Positions 60,305 to 64,000 of a DNA stretch of 64,000 nucleotides are shown in pieces; position 1 is the first letter of the stretch; the number at the start of each line of letters is the position of its first letter. The position numbers and the translations under genes are program-made. Location of the stretch: positions 434,001 through 498,000 of the forward strand of contig NZ_BMXF01000001.1 of assembly GCF_014651615.1 (NCBI RefSeq), written 5' to 3'. The stretch is from Persicitalea jodogahamensis. Its GTDB lineage: Bacteria; Bacteroidota; Bacteroidia; Cytophagales; Spirosomataceae. Under the pieces are notes generated by a model. That model was not told the DNA's origin, ran no database searches, and saw only the letters and a program-made list of their open reading frames with translations.

Positions 60305-62101
60305 TCACTGCTTCCGAATCACCACGCTTCCCAATTCCATGACTTCCTCGCCCGCCACCTCGGTGGCCTGAACCCTCAGCCTGTACTTCCCCGGAACCAG
60401 TCTCAAACTACCCCAATTCACTTCTTTCCATTCTCCGACTTTCAGGTCGGCAACGGGTACTTTGCTTTCGAGGTACTTTTCTCCGATGCTCACCCGCACC
60501 AGCGAACCTTCGTTTCCATGCGGACAACGAATATCTATTGAAACCTCATAGTCGCCTGTCTCTACTACCTCTATTTCCCAGGTAACGCTCTCATTGACCG
60601 AAAGCCAGTGGGCCAGCCAGTCGCCATCTACGCCGCTGGGGTGAACGCCCACTTTTTCCTTTCCGTACAAGCCCCGAAAACCGGTGTATTCCAGTCTGCC
60701 CTGCGCCCGACCCAGGTGAGGCGTTATCCTGACCTTTTTTGACTCATCATGGCCGATGGAGATGGGTCGAATGGAAAATGATCCTCCGGGAAAAAGGGTA
60801 CTCCACCAGGCACGGTACTGCTGGTCGAGTTGAGCAAGTAGGTGTGGCTGGCCTGCCGCCAGGTTTTCCTTTTCGCCGGGATCTTTTTCAAGATCATAAA
60901 GCTCGTTTCCGTTCACCATTTTGTAGCGCTGGGTGCGGGCGATGCCGCCGGGGTAGGGGGCAGGCCCGGCCAAGTTCTGGAGCGAGTAATTCTGGAATAG
61001 CGTTCTTTCGAACCATTCGGGTTTGGCTTCGGTAAGCAAAGGTTTCAGGCTCACACCATCAACCGAACTCGTTGGCTGGATTTCGCATAAATCCAGCAAA
61101 GTGGGCATCACGTCGATGTGCGCGGCGATGATTCCCACCGTTCGGTTGGGTACGAAATGGCCGGGCCAGCGGGCAAAAAAACGGGTGCGTATGCCGCCCT
61201 CGTACACCGTGAACTTCTGGTCGCGCAGTCCGGCATTGAAGCGCCAGTCCTCCGGCCCACCCCGAAACTTGTCGATCGGCCCGTTGTCGCTGAGGAAAAT
61301 GACGATGGTGTTCTTTTCCAGACCTGATTCGTGCAGAAAATTCAGCAGGAAACCCACGTTCTCGTCCAGGTTTTCCATCATGGCGTATACCCGCTCCACG
61401 CGTTCACCCAATCCTTTGTTCTGGTGTCTGACCAGGTACTTTCCCGGCACGTCGAGTGGCGTGTGGGGCGCATTGAAAGGCAGGTAGCAGAAGAACGGTT
61501 CACCGTTTTTGCTTTCCTTCATAAAAGTAATCGCCTCGTCGGTCAGCACATCGGTGATATAGCCTTTGGTGGGGTAAGGCTCGCCGTTGCGTTCCAGAAC
61601 CGGATCGAAGTAGTTGTCAAAATGGCCCGTGCGGAAGCCGACAAACTCCTGAAATCCCTGCGCATTGGGAAGGCTGGGGTAGTTTTCGCCCAAGTGCCAC
61701 TTGCCAAAAAGCCCGGTCCGGTAGCCCGCGGCCGCCATCATCTCGGCGATGGTTGTGGCTTCGGGATTCAAGGTCTCATAGCCGTTGGTTACGCTCAGTA
61801 CCCCCACCCGCTGGGCGTACTTCCCTGTGAGCAAACTCGCCCGCGTGGGGGCGCAGACGGGCGAGACGTAGAAGTTGGTGAAGTTGACGCTTTCTCCCGA
61901 CAGCTGATCCAGATTGGGCGTGTGGATGTTTGGGTTTCCGGCCATGCGGATGTCGCCGAATCCCATGTCGTCGGCCATGATGAAGAGCACGTTGGGTCGC
62001 TGTGTCTGTTGGGCTGGAGCTCCGGTATGCGCAAGCCAAGGCAGTATTAAAAGGGAAAGACAGGAGTTTTTGATAAAACGACCAAAATTCGAGAGCTTCA
62101 T
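60305..62101 (-). CDS. secreted sulfatase with C-terminal accessory domain
   Basis: A 598-residue protein with a signal peptide (SCLSLLILPWLAHTGAPAQ). The sulfatase domain begins RPNVLFIMADDMGFGDIRMAGNP and has the formylglycine site C83-A-P-T-R87 followed by ASLLTGKYAQRVG, KWHLGENYP and IVIFLSDNGP. It covers about 440 residues. The extra 150 residues (GRLEYTGFRGLYGKEKVGVHPSG to VMELGSVVIRKQ) are beta-rich, with a WEIEVVETGDYEVSIDI segment, like a carbohydrate-binding or jelly-roll module. It stands apart from the main sulfatase run, next to the CRISPR array, but may be co-regulated. Confidence 0.92.
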   Translation of the reverse strand: MKLSNFGRFIKNSCLSLLILPWLAHTGAPAQQTQRPNVLFIMADDMGFGDIRMAGNPNIHTPNLDQLSGESVNFTNFYVSPVCAPTRASLLTGKYAQRVGVLSVTNGYETLNPEATTIAEMMAAAGYRTGLFGKWHLGENYPSLPNAQGFQEFVGFRTGHFDNYFDPVLERNGEPYPTKGYITDVLTDEAITFMKESKNGEPFFCYLPFNAPHTPLDVPGKYLVRHQNKGLGERVERVYAMMENLDENVGFLLNFLHESGLEKNTIVIFLSDNGPIDKFRGGPEDWRFNAGLRDQKFTVYEGGIRTRFFARWPGHFVPNRTVGIIAAHIDVMPTLLDLCEIQPTSSVDGVSLKPLLTEAKPEWFERTLFQNYSLQNLAGPAPYPGGIARTQRYKMVNGNELYDLEKDPGEKENLAAGQPHLLAQLDQQYRAWWSTLFPGGSFSIRPISIGHDESKKVRITPHLGRAQGRLEYTGFRGLYGKEKVGVHPSGVDGDWLAHWLSVNESVTWEIEVVETGDYEVSIDIRCPHGNEGSLVRVSIGEKYLESKVPVADLKVGEWKEVNWGSLRLVPGKYRLRVQATEVAGEEVMELGSVVIRKQ

Positions 62102-62209
62102 AGTTAAACCGACGTTCTCTGGTTCAAAGTCTTTTGTTGTAATTCATTTACTTGTCGAATCGTTAGATCGAAGGTCGAGCCAAACCTATAATCAGCTACC
62201 ATTGGGCCA

Positions 62210-64000
62210 AATTCAATACCAGCAGGTCAAATTGAAGGCCGCCCTTCCGGTCCGATTCGCTACCGATATGACCCATTTCAATACCAGCAGGTCAAATTGA
62301 AGGATCTGCGCCTCGGCGTTGGCATCGAAGCCCATGCCGAATTTCAATACCAGCAGGTCAAATTGAAGGTTTTACTCACGCTAAGGGTTGACCACGTGGC
62401 ACGATGATTTCAATACCAGCAGGTCAAATTGAAGGGCGGTGTGCCTCTTTCGGTGCCCAGCCTTTCAGCGTTATTTCAATACCAGCAGGTCAAATTGAAG
62501 GGAGTGAGCGCCTTTACTACGCGTTCACCGAGTACGCATTTCAATACCAGCAGGTCAAATTGAAGGCATTATTCGCCAATGGTTTTTGGATGCAGTACAG
62601 AAATTTCAATACCAGCAGGTCAAATTGAAGGCAGCCAGATCATAGACAACTGGCTTAGGCACTTTCATTTCAATACCAGCAGGTCAAATTGAAGGGTGTG
62701 CAGTTTTGCGGCACCTTCGGCGCCATGCAGTAATTTCAATACCAGCAGGTCAAATTGAAGGACTCGATATGTCGTGGGTACTTATGCTACTGCTCGGATT
62801 TCAATACCAGCAGGTCAAATTGAAGGTTGCAGTAATTGCGGGTGAAGGCGTGAGCGTACAGCCAATTTCAATACCAGCAGGTCAAATTGAAGGCTGCATC
62901 ACGACGTTACCCACCATCCACGCCATAACATTTCAATACCAGCAGGTCAAATTGAAGGAACACGATCACCGCCGAAGCTCTCGACAACATCTTTATTTCA
63001 ATACCAGCAGGTCAAATTGAAGGGATGTCAGCCGGACGAACAAACGAACGGAATCCTCGATTTCAATACCAGCAGGTCAAATTGAAGGACACCGGAAACG
63101 CAGCGAGTAAACCCGCACAAAATGATTTCAATACCAGCAGGTCAAATTGAAGGACTACTGCTCACACGTCATCACCCGCCAGGGCGAAAATTTCAATACC
63201 AGCAGGTCAAATTGAAGGCCGTAAAATCTGCTTGTTGCATGGTGTCATTGTTCATTTCAATACCAGCAGGTCAAATTGAAGGGATTTATTAAGGGAGGGC
63301 GACAAGGTTCAGGAACAATTTCAATACCAGCAGGTCAAATTGAAGGCCGACAGCCTAGGCCATGCAGACCTCAAAACTACCATTTCAATACCAGCAGGTC
63401 AAATTGAAGGTTCACCGTCCAGGCGTCTTGCCATTCCCTCGGAAATTATTTCAATACCAGCAGGTCAAATTGAAGGAAGAGACTGCCCTCGAAAGTGCAA
63501 TTTCTTAACGTATTTCAATACCAGCAGGTCAAATTGAAGGGGAGGGGGCCGGAGCGAAGCGACGCGACCCCACCGGAATTTCAATACCAGCAGGTCAAAT
63601 TGAAGGGGGGAATGGCAGCAGTTCAGAAAAGAACCTGCAACGTATTTCAATACCAGCAGGTCAAATTGAAGGTGGGAGGGGCGGGCCGCTAGGCCCGGTG
63701 CGCAGCAATTTCAATACCAGCAGGTCAAATTGAAGGGAGCGGTATCCGAGTTGTAGCCCCATGAAATCCAAATTTCAATACCAGCAGGTCAAATTGAAGG
63801 CAAGTCCTTCTTACGCCACTGCTGCCCGATAGATATATTTCAATACCAGCAGGTCAAATTGAAGGGAGATTGGCGACGACCAGGCGAATATGGAATTGCT
63901 GGATTTCAATACCAGCAGGTCAAATTGAAGGCAGGGCGCAGGCTACCGTGTATATGGAACTGGCCCCCATTTCAATACCAGCAGGTCAAATTGAAGGTTC
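62210..64000. CRISPR. CRISPR array, 28 repeats, continuing beyond the right edge
   Basis: A 29-base repeat (start ATTTCAATACC, end AAATTGAAGG) occurs 28 times from 62210 to 63997, with 27 complete spacers of 35-38 bases and a partial one. All copies are identical except the leftmost, which has A in place of T at its second base. That points to the left being the old, leader-distal end, so the leader, any cas genes and the newest spacers should lie to the right, outside the window, with transcription on the minus strand. On that strand the repeat ends ATTGAAAT, like the 8-nt tag of type I-B/III systems. The plus strand ends ATTGAAGG, so orientation is not certain. No spacer is duplicated to my eye. 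Confidence 0.97.

Noticed and set aside
62404-63692. Several 60-100 codon frames inside the CRISPR array with repeated FQYQQVKLK or ISIPAGQIEG peptides
   Set aside because: They are translations of the repeat itself, broken at spacers, with no independent gene signals.

Overview
The window looks like chromosomal DNA of a member of the Bacteroidota, most likely the Cytophagales (Dyadobacter/Spirosomataceae-like). The evidence is a SusC/SusD pair with an ECF sigma factor and FecR anti-sigma, a lipoprotein-type TamL next to TamB, GIN-domain and DUF4290 proteins, a Cys-to-Asp MurA, and several TAnnTTTG promoter boxes in place of E. coli-like -10 boxes. The genus is inference; no 16S gene is present.

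Layout. 1-3.3 kb: amino-sugar genes (partial nagB, an MFS sugar permease) and a Tat-exported Gfo/Idh/MocA oxidoreductase. 3.4-19.2 kb: housekeeping and envelope genes (methylmalonyl-CoA epimerase, tamB-tamL with a 4-base overlap, a LolA-like protein, prmA, a 1562-residue exported protein of unknown function, plsY). 19.2-25.5 kb: a DUF58/BatA-type operon joined by 4-base overlaps and interrupted by an AT-rich remnant of a zeta-toxin-like gene with its small partner on the opposite strand. 25.6-36.5 kb: small envelope genes, a photolyase-family protein, an ABA4-like protein, a thioredoxin-like protein, ffh, a hydroxyacid dehydrogenase, a CarH-type B12 light-sensor regulator beside cruF, tRNA-His and sodA.

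36.5-54.7 kb: a sulfated-glycan utilisation locus almost entirely on the minus strand. In transcription order it holds a pyruvyltransferase-family protein, a sulfatase, sigma factor, FecR, SusC, SusD, a sulfatase, two FAD oxidoreductases, two sulfatases and tadA. A DUF1080 protein follows divergently at 55.0 kb and a fifth sulfatase lies at 60.3-62.1 kb. No conventional glycoside hydrolase or polysaccharide lyase is visible. 55.9-60.3 kb: murA, a zincin-like membrane protein, DUF4290 and a MATE exporter. 62.2 kb to the right edge: a CRISPR array of 28 repeats that continues out of the window, with no cas genes in the window.

The most interesting signal is in the fecR-susC gap. The plus strand carries a TACATTTG promoter box, a C(GAAA)G hairpin and a 12-bp hairpin followed by seven Ts. 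Together these predict an antisense small RNA of about 125 nt against the susC leader, analogous to the DonS-type repressors of Bacteroides. Other notable points are the zeta-toxin remnant, two CRISPR spacers whose translations resemble a tyrosine recombinase and a phage terminase, the MurA Cys-to-Asp change, and a triple 7-bp repeat in the ffh leader.
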